Assembly: GCA_003326205.1 (NCBI GenBank) | Contig: LWTK01000046.1 | Span: 496,001-560,000, forward strand | Length of the DNA stretch: 64,000 bases | Direction of reading: 5' to 3' | DNA from: Nostoc sp. ATCC 43529 | GTDB taxonomy: Bacteria > Cyanobacteriota > Cyanobacteriia > Cyanobacteriales > Nostocaceae | Shown here: positions 41,443 through 49,039 of the stretch, piece by piece | Layout of the letters: each line of letters starts with the position of its first letter | Numbering within the stretch: position 1 is the stretch's first letter | Notes under the pieces: generated by a model | Told to the model about the DNA's origin: nothing | The model's database searches: none | Seen by the model: only the letters and a program-made list of their open reading frames with translations | Program-made: the position numbers and the translations under genes

Positions 41443-41669
41443 AATGGCTAATCCTGTGGGTTTATATGAATAGAATTAGTAAGTTTTTTGAAATCCTGAC
41501 CTGGATTATCGTTTTCTTGGGGCTATTTGGCTTGGGAGCTTCTGCCTATGTAATTGCTAGTTTTTGGATGATTCAAAACGATGGCAGACAAACAGTTCAG
41601 CCTGTTCGACCTGTTGGGGTTATCAGCGATGGTTCTAGTGATCGCTCTACTCTGGGCGGACAACAGTAG
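41397..41669 (+). CDS. Operon protein 3, single-pass membrane protein
   Basis: 90 aa with one or two hydrophobic helices (FFEILTWIIVFLGLFGLGASAYVIASFWMI). Overlaps the preceding gene by 46 nt and the next by 89 nt. Function unknown. Confidence 0.55.
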   Translation: MAQQTSENASTRRQIEWLILWVYMNRISKFFEILTWIIVFLGLFGLGASAYVIASFWMIQNDGRQTVQPVRPVGVISDGSSDRSTLGGQQ

Positions 41670-41784
41670 GCTCAAACAGCAGTTAGCGGATCTCAAATCA
41701 GAAAATGAAGCATTGATAGCCCAGCTAAAACTGCAAAAAGCTGAGTCTGAAGGCTTGATGAAAGGCATTTTACTCAGAAGGTGA
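41581..41784 (+). CDS. Operon protein 4, membrane anchor with coiled coil
   Basis: 67 aa: N-terminal helix (FDLLGLSAMVLVIALLWAD) then a coiled coil (SRLKQQLADLKSENEALIAQLKLQKAE). A likely oligomeric membrane tether. Confidence 0.65.
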   Translation: MADKQFSLFDLLGLSAMVLVIALLWADNSRLKQQLADLKSENEALIAQLKLQKAESEGLMKGILLRR

Positions 41785-41787
41785 AAT

Positions 41788-42579
41788 ATGGTTAAAAAAT
41801 CGGTTGAAGGAGCTTTTTCGTCAGCGGCTGACACTGTTAGAAATTCTCAAAACCCCACTGACAAAAGCACTGACAGCGCTAACATTCCAATCGCGCCAAG
41901 CGTAGGCGGGCTGATTAAATCTTTTAATTCGGCCCCCGAAATGCAGGGATTGTTGAACGAATATTTCGGCATTGGGGATTTCCTGACAGCCTTGCCAGGT
42001 ATGACTCCCAACGAGATCGCTGCAATGGCTGACAAGCTCGATCAGCTAAACTTTCTGCTGGACAACTTGCCAGCGATCGAGCAGAACATCATCAACTACG
42101 TCCAAGGCGTCGTTAAATACCACGAATTCGTAGAACGCTGCGTCAAAGAAGGCGTAGCGGGCATGAACAAAATCGACCAGTCGGTTTTGGATATCTTCCT
42201 ATCCCATAAAGGGTTTTTAGGAGAACGCCAAAAGCGCGAAGCAGATGGCAAAAACGAGGTTCAGCTAATTGACAATGGGGTTAGCAATTATGTCGAACTG
42301 CAAGACCATAAGCTTCAGGCAGCTTTAAAACGAGCTGCTAAAAAACTCCAGTCCGATAAAGAGAAGGAGACAGCTAAAGCCGAAACAGAACCACAGACTG
42401 AAAAGCCTGTGGAGATGGTTGCGGTATTAGACACTCGCGCTCGACTGCGGAGGTTGATGCAATACGGGACAACCAACCCCAAGGCTTTTACCCCCCTGAA
42501 GTCGGCTGCTGTTCCACAGGAGCAAGGCAAAAGTGGAAATGCTTCCAATGCAGTTTTTGAGTTTCTAGCAGGAAAGTAG
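41788..42579 (+). CDS. Operon protein 5, 263 aa
   Basis: 263 aa, soluble, largely helical. Middle contains MTPNEIAAMADKLDQLNFLLDNLPAIEQNIINYVQGVVKYHEFVERCVKEGV. Lys/Glu-rich coil follows (~190-215). No known family; perhaps a structural component of the complex. Confidence 0.6.
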   Translation: MVKKSVEGAFSSAADTVRNSQNPTDKSTDSANIPIAPSVGGLIKSFNSAPEMQGLLNEYFGIGDFLTALPGMTPNEIAAMADKLDQLNFLLDNLPAIEQNIINYVQGVVKYHEFVERCVKEGVAGMNKIDQSVLDIFLSHKGFLGERQKREADGKNEVQLIDNGVSNYVELQDHKLQAALKRAAKKLQSDKEKETAKAETEPQTEKPVEMVAVLDTRARLRRLMQYGTTNPKAFTPLKSAAVPQEQGKSGNASNAVFEFLAGK

Positions 42580-42582
42580 TCA

Positions 42583-42969
42583 ATGGCGAGGGTGTCGAAG
42601 CGTCTTCAAATGATGCGAATTGTACATTTTGGCAGCGCCTACGGATTCTGGTTTGCGCTGGGAGTAAGCGCTGCCCATTTCTCCCGCCTTCTCGTGGGCG
42701 GGTGGATTATTTACTTTGTTTTGAAGTTCTCGATCGCCGGATGGTTATTGTTAATCCCACCCGAAGAACCAACTCAAGAAACATTGATGTTGCGCCGCTT
42801 GAGTGGGTTAGCGATGGGGCTTAGCGTCATCGCTTTTTGGGACACAATTTTTATGCTATTGAATAACCCAATTACGATGGGCTACTGGATATTACCTGCT
42901 TGGCAAGTTGGGATTTTGGGATTGGGAGTATTGCTAGCAATGCTGTTGTTTTTGGCGTTTTTAAAATGA
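42583..42969 (+). CDS. Operon protein 6, polytopic membrane protein
   Basis: 128 aa with about four membrane helices (FGSAYGFWFALGVSAAHF, LVGGWIIYFVLKFSIAGWLLLI, LAMGLSVIAFWDTIFMLL, VGILGLGVLLAMLLFLAFL). Stop overlaps the ATG of the ATPase (ATGA). Confidence 0.65.
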   Translation: MARVSKRLQMMRIVHFGSAYGFWFALGVSAAHFSRLLVGGWIIYFVLKFSIAGWLLLIPPEEPTQETLMLRRLSGLAMGLSVIAFWDTIFMLLNNPITMGYWILPAWQVGILGLGVLLAMLLFLAFLK

Positions 42970-44714
42970 GCTTTCAAAAACTCTATGCTCCCGCCAGTAC
43001 TGCATTATTCATTTGCGGGGTAATTGCTGGTATCGGCAGTTTAGCTGGCTACTTCACCGCTAGGCAGCAATATTGTGATGCGATAACCAAGCCATGCACG
43101 GAAGTGGTAATTCCTGCTGATGCCAAGCTTCCACAAACAGCAGAGGATGTAACTGTTCTTCCCGGTAACGGTAAAATGCGTTTGTCATTGAGCTTACTGG
43201 CATTAGCAGTTTTAGCGGGTGGTTACGCCCTTTCTGGTAGAGAAGTTGATGCTTTAAAGTTAATAGCCAAGCAAGAGCAAATTGATGAAGAACTAGAACA
43301 AAAACGCCAACAGATTTTGGCTCAGGAAGAAGAAAAGAAGTTGGTCTTCGCTTCAGACATCCGCTACAAGGATTTTGAAGAAGAACTGCTTGATGGCTAC
43401 GCTCAAATGCTGCTGGAGAAAAATCCTGAACTTGCTGCCCAAATCTTAGCTTTGGATGAAAAGCCGCAGCCGCAGCCTGTTATTGCGGCATCTGATTCCA
43501 GTTCCGTCGTCCAATCGGAACCAGTAGATAAATCGCCACCAGAAGAACTTGCCAGTAGCGATACACTTTTACTCCAGCCAGTAGAACCCAACGTCTTACA
43601 GGAGCTTATAGACGCTGGTTCAAGAGCGATCGACGCCTTAATTGAAACCAGCCAAAGCTTGATTTTTTTGGGGACACCAGGAGCAGGTAAATCCGTTTCG
43701 ATGGGAGTCGTCATCGGGCGAAAGAAAAAGCGGTTTGACGATAAGCTTTGGCTCTACGCGATCGCTATGAAGAATGACGGCTTTTCTGGGGCTAAGGTTG
43801 GGCGTCTGAATGCAGACTCCAACGATTGCTACGCAATTTTATTGGAAGTAATCACAGAGTTGCGGAAACGAGCAGGAATGCCCAAATCCGAAAGAGAAGA
43901 ATATTGTGAGGCGAATCCAGTAATTTTGATACTTGATGATTTTATGTCTCAGCAAAAATTATTGAGTTCATCGCTGAGCAAAAAAATTGTTCGCTATCCA
44001 GAGGAATCGGGAGCATTTCAGAAAATTTCTCTGGGCGATGCCTTCAACGCAGCAATGGCAGAGATCGTGTTTAACGGGCGGGAGCTAAATGTTGCTGGCT
44101 ACGTTGGAACACAATCTAGTAATATTGAAGACCTCAAATTTCTGTCATCTAAAGGTGGACGCGCAGGCGTGATTTTGATGTATCAGGCTTTCCGCAACCT
44201 GAAAAAGAATCAAGGTAACTACGAAATCATCAGCCAAGCGATCGCCAATCATCATGTGATTGCAGACTCCAAAGAACGAGAAAGGATGCGGAAGATATTC
44301 GACCAAGCCAAAACTTTGTCAGTACAAGAACAGCGCCCCATGATTTTGTCGTCGAATGCTGACACTGGGGAATTCATTTTGGGCATCGTCCCAGATGTGC
44401 TAGTTGAGTACAAAGAATACGAGCGCCTGTATAACGGTGCGGAGGATGAAGCCGAGATTAGCTTTGCTTGGACGATTCGCAAAATCGGCGAGTTTTACCC
44501 GGACACCACACCCGAAGAACTGTTCAACGAGATTCGCAATTTAGCCAACGATAGCGTGCCGCAGCGGGAAATCATCAGAAGAGTACTCAAGTGCGGGGAG
44601 AACAAAAAGCATCCCACGCGATCGTATTCGGTGCATGGAAAGACCTTGTTTAGATGGCTGTTAGAAAATTATGACAACGGCGAGTTAACTGCAATGCTTG
44701 AGGAGGATAAATAA
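42966..44714 (+). CDS. Membrane-anchored P-loop ATPase
   Basis: 582 aa from the ATG at 42966 (ATGA overlap). Two N-terminal membrane helices (~10-30 and ~72-92), an acidic coiled coil (~100-125), a Pro/Ser linker, then an ATPase core: Walker A LGTPGAGKSVSM and Walker B VILILDDFMSQQK. A C-terminal region has an HTH-like end (EIIRRVLKCGENKK...). This layout resembles coupling or DNA-transfer ATPases (FtsK/VirD4 style), but no relaxase or pilus genes are near. Central gene of the operon. Confidence 0.75.
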   Translation: MSFQKLYAPASTALFICGVIAGIGSLAGYFTARQQYCDAITKPCTEVVIPADAKLPQTAEDVTVLPGNGKMRLSLSLLALAVLAGGYALSGREVDALKLIAKQEQIDEELEQKRQQILAQEEEKKLVFASDIRYKDFEEELLDGYAQMLLEKNPELAAQILALDEKPQPQPVIAASDSSSVVQSEPVDKSPPEELASSDTLLLQPVEPNVLQELIDAGSRAIDALIETSQSLIFLGTPGAGKSVSMGVVIGRKKKRFDDKLWLYAIAMKNDGFSGAKVGRLNADSNDCYAILLEVITELRKRAGMPKSEREEYCEANPVILILDDFMSQQKLLSSSLSKKIVRYPEESGAFQKISLGDAFNAAMAEIVFNGRELNVAGYVGTQSSNIEDLKFLSSKGGRAGVILMYQAFRNLKKNQGNYEIISQAIANHHVIADSKERERMRKIFDQAKTLSVQEQRPMILSSNADTGEFILGIVPDVLVEYKEYERLYNGAEDEAEISFAWTIRKIGEFYPDTTPEELFNEIRNLANDSVPQREIIRRVLKCGENKKHPTRSYSVHGKTLFRWLLENYDNGELTAMLEEDK

Positions 44715-44896
44715 TGCTTGGATTTTTCAGCGATTTGTTTAGTCCGGTCGAGGAAGTTACGACTGCCAATGAATTGCAAAGCCTCGATCCAAACTTGTCA
44801 AAGAAAGATGCAGAGCGGTTAGCTTTGAGCATCAACGTTGGGATTGCCAGAGATAAGAAAAAAGACAAGGCAGCATCTAGTAACACGAATATATGA
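44714..44896 (+). CDS. Operon protein 8, 60 aa
   Basis: 60 aa, Lys-rich (KKDAERLALSINVGIARDKKKDKA). Overlaps both neighbours by 1-4 nt. Function unknown. Confidence 0.55.
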   Translation: MLGFFSDLFSPVEEVTTANELQSLDPNLSKKDAERLALSINVGIARDKKKDKAASSNTNI

Positions 44897-45336
44897 GTCG
44901 GGCGAAAACTACGTTTGAGTATGCTGACAATTGGCGATCGACCTGTAAGCGAGGACTTAAGTTGATGCCTTTTTGCACCTGCAACCCTTTTCATGGCAGA
45001 GCGGTGTACGTTCATCATGTAAAGTACAGCCGCAGTCCTCTGCGGCGGCTGTTGGGAATTTTCTTGTTTCACTCACCGAGAAAATCAGTTTCAGGGTGCG
45101 AAATCATTGGCTACGATGCCTTTCCAGTGTGCGAGAACTGCCACCACAACGTTTACGGCAGAAGTGATCGCCCGAATAGCGTTCACTACACAAAAGTATG
45201 GATTCAATTAGGTGGCTTGGACAACCACAACATTTCGTCTTTTGCTTGGCGATTAAGAATTAAATTTTGGTTTTGGGTAATAGTTTTACATTTAGGCAGA
45301 ACGATTATTAAGTTGTTCAAAAGAAAGAAAATATGA
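44893..45336 (+). CDS. Operon protein 9, HNH-like Cys/His protein with membrane tail
   Basis: 147 aa. Two Cys pairs and HH motifs (FCTCNPFHGRAVYVHHVKY...FPVCENCHHNVYG) resemble an HNH-type zinc site, with no classical full HNH motif. A hydrophobic helix near the end (FWFWVIVLHLGRTIIKLF) would anchor it. Nuclease activity is a guess. Confidence 0.6.
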   Translation: MSRAKTTFEYADNWRSTCKRGLKLMPFCTCNPFHGRAVYVHHVKYSRSPLRRLLGIFLFHSPRKSVSGCEIIGYDAFPVCENCHHNVYGRSDRPNSVHYTKVWIQLGGLDNHNISSFAWRLRIKFWFWVIVLHLGRTIIKLFKRKKI

Positions 45337-45719
45337 AATTACAAGAAGCACTGACATCTTTAGCAACAAGCCCAGTCTCTAAAGATCGTGAAGCAATCAC
45401 CAGAATTGAGAGAATCACTGGCGAGGATATTAATACAATTATTGGGCGATTGGAAAATGAATCGGTGTTGGTAAATGTTTTAGAAGGACAGCTATCTGCT
45501 GATACTAAGCAGCAAAACATGATGTTGATTGCGTCGTGTGGTTTGATGTGCGGCGGGCTTTGTTGCCTGCTGATGATATTGATTAGACCTAATTTTGCGA
45601 TCCTCTCTGCTCCAGTTGGGTTGGTGACTGGAGCCGCAGCAGAAAGCGTAAGTCTATTAAGGAACGAGAATGCCCGAAAACGAAATTCGTATCAGATTCA
45701 AAACCGACGAGGAGTGTGA
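45333..45719 (+). CDS. Operon protein 10, two-pass membrane protein
   Basis: 128 aa: a helical N-terminal half (TRIERITGEDINTIIGRLENESVLV), two hydrophobic helices (~68-103) and a basic tail. Overlaps the next gene by 50 nt. Confidence 0.6.
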   Translation: MKLQEALTSLATSPVSKDREAITRIERITGEDINTIIGRLENESVLVNVLEGQLSADTKQQNMMLIASCGLMCGGLCCLLMILIRPNFAILSAPVGLVTGAAAESVSLLRNENARKRNSYQIQNRRGV

Positions 45720-45990
45720 CCTGTTGACCCTCGTTCGCCTCAAGGCTGACAGTGAAGGGGTATCGGTGGAGGAATACGTCATGAATGCCCTTAAAAAGTA
45801 CATGGAGGCATCATTGCCCCGTCCGCCAGAAAACCCAGATCTATCGCCAGGGCAAGCAAACGAGTTTCGACGGCGTATTGCCAACGTTGAGGGGGCGATG
45901 CGAGGAGAGGTTGCCACTCTCAAAAGGAAGATGGATGTTTTGGCGGAGGCGATCGCTTCCATCCAGGCCCAATTAGACGGTACTACCTGA
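45670..45990 (+). CDS. Operon protein 11, RHH-like with coiled coil
   Basis: 106 aa. N-terminal RIRFKTDEECDLLTLVRLKADSEGVSVEEYVMNALKKYME reads as a ribbon-helix-helix-type domain, followed by a coiled coil (VEGAMRGEVATLKRKMDVLAEAIASIQAQ). Could control the operon. Confidence 0.65.
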   Translation: MPENEIRIRFKTDEECDLLTLVRLKADSEGVSVEEYVMNALKKYMEASLPRPPENPDLSPGQANEFRRRIANVEGAMRGEVATLKRKMDVLAEAIASIQAQLDGTT

Positions 45991-46037
45991 AAAATGGACA
46001 TGGTACTGCATCAAACCGTGCGATCGCCAATAAATCG

Positions 46038-46076
46038 TCAAACCCCAACACAGTCTTGCACTGGGGTTTGATTTTT
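46038..46076. terminator. Terminator after membrane-ATPase operon (bidirectional shape)
   Basis: TCAAACCCCA (46038-46047) with its complement (46062-46071), then ATTTTT. Faces the operon on the plus strand; also lies after the 72-aa minus-strand gene. Confidence 0.8.
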
Positions 46077-46080
46077 CACT

Positions 46081-46299
46081 TCATCCATCAAGTCTCACTC
46101 GCAACATCTCAATCTCTGCCGCCGCAGTTAACCAGAATTGCCTGTAAGATTTTCCGATTTCTGTATCTGGTCGCTCCAAGTCGTCATCAGCTGTTCGCTG
46201 GCATTCATTGGCTAATTCAGCAAGGAAAGCTGTCAGCCCTCTTTTGTCCCTGATAATGTCTCCAAGAGGAGCATTTTTGTATTTATTTGCCAACTTCAA
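46081..46299 (-). CDS. Hypothetical protein, 72 aa
   Basis: 72 aa, helical (MKLANKYKNAPLGDIIRDKRGLTAFLAELANECQR...). Overlaps the phosphatase gene by 17 nt. Function unknown. Confidence 0.55.
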   Translation of the reverse strand: MKLANKYKNAPLGDIIRDKRGLTAFLAELANECQRTADDDLERPDTEIGKSYRQFWLTAAAEIEMLRVRLDG

Positions 46300-46861
46300 T
46301 CCCCTCCAAAAACTTCAACTGTGCTGGTGTGATGTGATGCTCAAACATCCCAGGACGAAATCTATCGCGCCACACATCAGCAGGACAGAAATTAATCCCG
46401 GCATTGATGGCGCATTGCTCATCTTCGGGGCGATCACCTATCATCCAGCTATTAATATTCACCTCGTATCTATTGGCGGACAATTTAATCATTCCTGCCC
46501 CCGGCTTTCTAAAACTGCCAAATTCAAGAGTATTAAATTGCTTAATTTCGCTGCTTGAATTGGCTTCAATTCGGAAGCTCGTTAAACCTTCAAAATCGGG
46601 GCAGATATAAATACAAGAAAGCTGTGGAAGTAATTGCAAAGTGTATTGCATTTCGGCGATCGCGTCGCTCAAGCTTTTATGTCCAGCGGCGACGCCAGCT
46701 TGATTGCTGATACCGATAACCGTCCATCCCTGGTTGTGATAATAGGACACAGCTCTATCCGCCCCCTCCATCACCTTCACATCCTGGGGATGCTGTTTAA
46801 AGGTGTGTCCTGAGATGGTTTCGGTCAGCGTGCCGTCGATATCAACAAATAAAATTTTCAT
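46283..46861 (-). CDS. HAD-type phosphatase (polynucleotide 3'-phosphatase-like)
   Basis: 192 aa from MKILFVDIDGTLTET (ATG 46861). HAD motifs: I DIDGTL, II GISNQAG (Ser), III/IV FRKPGAGM and MIGDRPEDEQCA. Closest in style to PNKP or GmhB-type phosphatases. With ERF beside it, DNA end cleaning is a reasonable role. Confidence 0.78.
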   Translation of the reverse strand: MKILFVDIDGTLTETISGHTFKQHPQDVKVMEGADRAVSYYHNQGWTVIGISNQAGVAAGHKSLSDAIAEMQYTLQLLPQLSCIYICPDFEGLTSFRIEANSSSEIKQFNTLEFGSFRKPGAGMIKLSANRYEVNINSWMIGDRPEDEQCAINAGINFCPADVWRDRFRPGMFEHHITPAQLKFLEGIEVGK

Positions 46862-46875
46862 TACCACTCCACTGA

Positions 46876-47562
46876 TTAAAATTTTGGGTTGAAATTTTTA
46901 ATTCGCTCAATCACTTTGTCATATTGAGAAGCTGGAATATCGGCGGTTGATTCTACTTTGAATTCAGTCAATATTACCCTCACCTCCCCATCAGACAGAT
47001 TGCATTCTTTACGAGCGATCGCCCACAACCTTTTAGCTTGAGCTTCACTAATGGTTTGAGCGGGATTAACTCCAGCTAAATCGTGCAATATCGATCCCTG
47101 TTTGCCGTCTTTAGGCTTGTGAGTCAAGCCAGCTTCTTGTTGGATTTCTCTGGCCAGCTTGCGCTTGGTTTCCTCCCAGTTTTGAGAATCTATGACGGTG
47201 ATATCTAGAAGGCAAAGAGTATTGTAGCGGCGGCTGTAACTGATTTGAATCCCCAATTCTTTAGCATCGCTAAACCCTATAGGCAAAGGATACAAGGATT
47301 CTATCTGCTCTCCGCTTTCGTGCCGCAATGTAGAAACCAAACAAAATTTATCTTCTACAAATTGCATTTGATGAGCAATTGCTAGTCCGTTGGCGCTTAA
47401 AGTCGGGACAACAGCTTGGGCGATTTCTTCCAATTCGGCGTAGGTGAAATTAATCTCCCTCCCGGTTTTCGTGGGTATTTTAACATTTTTGTTAGCCAGA
47501 ATTGTCGGGAATTCAGCTTTGGCTTTGGCGAGGGCGGCATTAAGCTGGGGTGTTCGATCCAT
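46876..47562 (-). CDS. ERF-family single-strand annealing protein
   Basis: 228 aa. Visible ERF pattern: NAALAKAKAEFPTILANKNVK, NFTYAELEEIAQAVVPTLSANGLAIAHQM, STLRHESGEQIES and LGIQISYSRRYNTLCLLDI. A C-terminal zinc-free helical part follows. Promotes recombination of phage DNA. Overlaps the next gene's end by 23 nt. Confidence 0.85.
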   Translation of the reverse strand: MDRTPQLNAALAKAKAEFPTILANKNVKIPTKTGREINFTYAELEEIAQAVVPTLSANGLAIAHQMQFVEDKFCLVSTLRHESGEQIESLYPLPIGFSDAKELGIQISYSRRYNTLCLLDITVIDSQNWEETKRKLAREIQQEAGLTHKPKDGKQGSILHDLAGVNPAQTISEAQAKRLWAIARKECNLSDGEVRVILTEFKVESTADIPASQYDKVIERIKNFNPKF

Positions 47563-47758
47563 TGCTCGTCCTCACTTCAACACATTCCTCCACACAATTC
47601 ATCGCTTCACCGAGATAGTGAAGCACATCGCCCAGATGAATTTTCATCTCTGGATCGTTAGACTTGTCGCACAATTCATGCCATTCTGCGGACTGAGCGA
47701 TCGCTTGGATCTCGACATAGCAGGAGTTAAATTTTTCCAATATTTGTAATGGTGTCAT
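47540..47758 (-). CDS. Hypothetical protein, 72 aa
   Basis: 72 aa, helical (MTPLQILEKFNSCYVEIQAIAQSAEW...). Overlaps ERF and the 193-aa gene (4 nt). Function unknown. Confidence 0.55.
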   Translation of the reverse strand: MTPLQILEKFNSCYVEIQAIAQSAEWHELCDKSNDPEMKIHLGDVLHYLGEAMNCVEECVEVRTSNGSNTPA

Positions 47759-48336
47759 TCTGAATCCTCCTCAATTCCTGTCAACTCGCTCGACAATCTT
47801 TTTATAAGACAAATAGCGGCCTTGAGATTGTTGCCAAATTCCTCTGGATTGTGGATGAAATCGTGCCTGTGATTGTAGACATCTTCTGCCAGGGCAAGGC
47901 AGTCATCAAGAGTCCCAGCAGCTTGCTCAAGGGTCATCAATTCGGCTTGAGGCTCTACATAAGAAGCCCTGATCTTGCCCAATTCAAGCAATAAGAGATT
48001 TAGAAATGCATCAGAAGGATTGCTATCAAACAACTCTTTCCCGTTTTTCTCAACCCGCCAATACTCTCTGCTGCCAAAAGATCTGGCTATTACAAATTTT
48101 TCCTCTTTATAGCTAAATTTTGCACAAACATAGACTGGCTTCTGATACACAGTGTGGATTTCGATTCCCATCTCAAGCTGTAAATCTGGCGAAATTATCG
48201 CATCGAAATCCGTGCGAAAATGCGCGATCGCTTCTTCAGTTTCTTGCCGTTGCTGCAACTTCTTCGCCTCCTCCTTGGCTTGTAGTTCGGCTTGGTGTTT
48301 GCCGTAAACCTCATCAATTAATCGATCTAAACTCAT
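47755..48336 (-). CDS. Hypothetical protein, 193 aa, paralogue of the interrupted gene
   Basis: 193 aa from MSLDRLIDEVYGKHQ (ATG 48336, GGAGG upstream). A long basic coiled coil (~15-40) and an alpha/beta middle. The C-terminal ~60 residues (MTLEQAAGTLDDCLALAEDVYNHRHDFIHNPEEFGNN...) align with the neighbour at 48602, which has an insertion at the corresponding place. Confidence 0.65.
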   Translation of the reverse strand: MSLDRLIDEVYGKHQAELQAKEEAKKLQQRQETEEAIAHFRTDFDAIISPDLQLEMGIEIHTVYQKPVYVCAKFSYKEEKFVIARSFGSREYWRVEKNGKELFDSNPSDAFLNLLLLELGKIRASYVEPQAELMTLEQAAGTLDDCLALAEDVYNHRHDFIHNPEEFGNNLKAAICLIKRLSSELTGIEEDSE

Positions 48337-48392
48337 TACTACCTCCAGATATTTATGAGTTTGGGGAGGTTTTATTCCTCCCCAAAATTGTT

Positions 48393-48524
48393 TTAGCGAT
48401 TTATCAAAACCGGGCATCCTTGGCGTCTATCTTTGGCTTTGCCACAATTTTCTTTCTGGGCGTTGACGGGCAAAGATAAGACGAGCAATGCTGACGCTAG
48501 CAATATCGATAGTGTATATTTCAT
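48393..48524 (-). CDS. Small secreted cysteine protein, 43 aa
   Basis: 43 aa from the ATG at 48524. Signal peptide (KYTLSILLASALLVLSLPVNA, cleavage after VNA) and a mature part of about 20 residues with two Cys (ENCGKAKDRRQGC). Predicted to be exported. Confidence 0.6.
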   Translation of the reverse strand: MKYTLSILLASALLVLSLPVNAQKENCGKAKDRRQGCPVLINR

Positions 48525-48601
48525 GGTGTTTACCTTAGATGGGTGGACGGGTGCGATCGCTTTACTTTGGACGGTGGGGCGATCGCATTTCAATCAGCTG
48601 T

Positions 48602-48979
48602 TTACTCCTCGTTGTCGTCAGATAGATCCTCAATACAGCCCTCAATAAGTGTCATTGCGGTTTCTAAGCTGTTACCGAAGTTTTCTTCAGAAGGCAGAAG
48701 TACGAAGGCAGAAGGCAGAAGGGAACCCACGTTTAAAAACGTGGGATTGAAGCAATGACGCTTTGTATCTCGCGCTACGCGTCTCGATACAATTCTTTTT
48801 TTTAAACTGGGCTTTAGACCCAGAACTAAAGTTTTTATTAATACTCCTTTCCTTCTGCCTTCTGCCTCCTGCCCTCTGCCTTTCTTGTAATTGTGTTTGA
48901 GTTCTCGCTTGTTCTCAAAAACTTCGGTGATTTTTTCCAAAGCTTCTTCTAGGATTGATTTGGCTTGTTCGGGTGTCAT
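48602..48979 (-). CDS. Small protein with an in-frame MITE-like insertion
   Basis: 125 aa. Residues 1-30 (MTPEQAKSILEEALEKITEV) and 97-125 (SEENFGNSLETAMTLIEGCIEDLS) align with the end of the 193-aa paralogue with about 66 residues inserted between HN and EEFGN. The insert matches a repeat element (48692-48889) with no family sense. The frame is kept, so it may be expressed with a long loop or be disabled. Confidence 0.65.
   Translation of the reverse strand: MTPEQAKSILEEALEKITEVFENKRELKHNYKKGRGQEAEGRRKGVLIKTLVLGLKPSLKKRIVSRRVARDTKRHCFNPTFLNVGSLLPSAFVLLPSEENFGNSLETAMTLIEGCIEDLSDDNEE
48692..48889. mobile_element. MITE-like repeat element inside gene at 48602
   Basis: About 198 nt. Two hairpins: CCCACGTTT/AAACGTGGG (48726-48745) and CTGGG/CCCAG (48807-48823), flanked by degenerate GAAGGCAGAAG repeats in inverted order at the two ends. 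This layout resembles IS200/IS605-derived non-autonomous elements of cyanobacteria (inference). Confidence 0.6.
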
Positions 48980-49039
48980 AGCTTGTTAGTAATGTTTTGG
49001 GTTTACAAGTGCGAAGGATATCGCACTTTCAAAGTTTGC

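Noticed and set aside
40761..45990. Classical conjugation operon
   Set aside because: The ATPase resembles coupling proteins, but no relaxase, VirB4 or pilus genes are seen.
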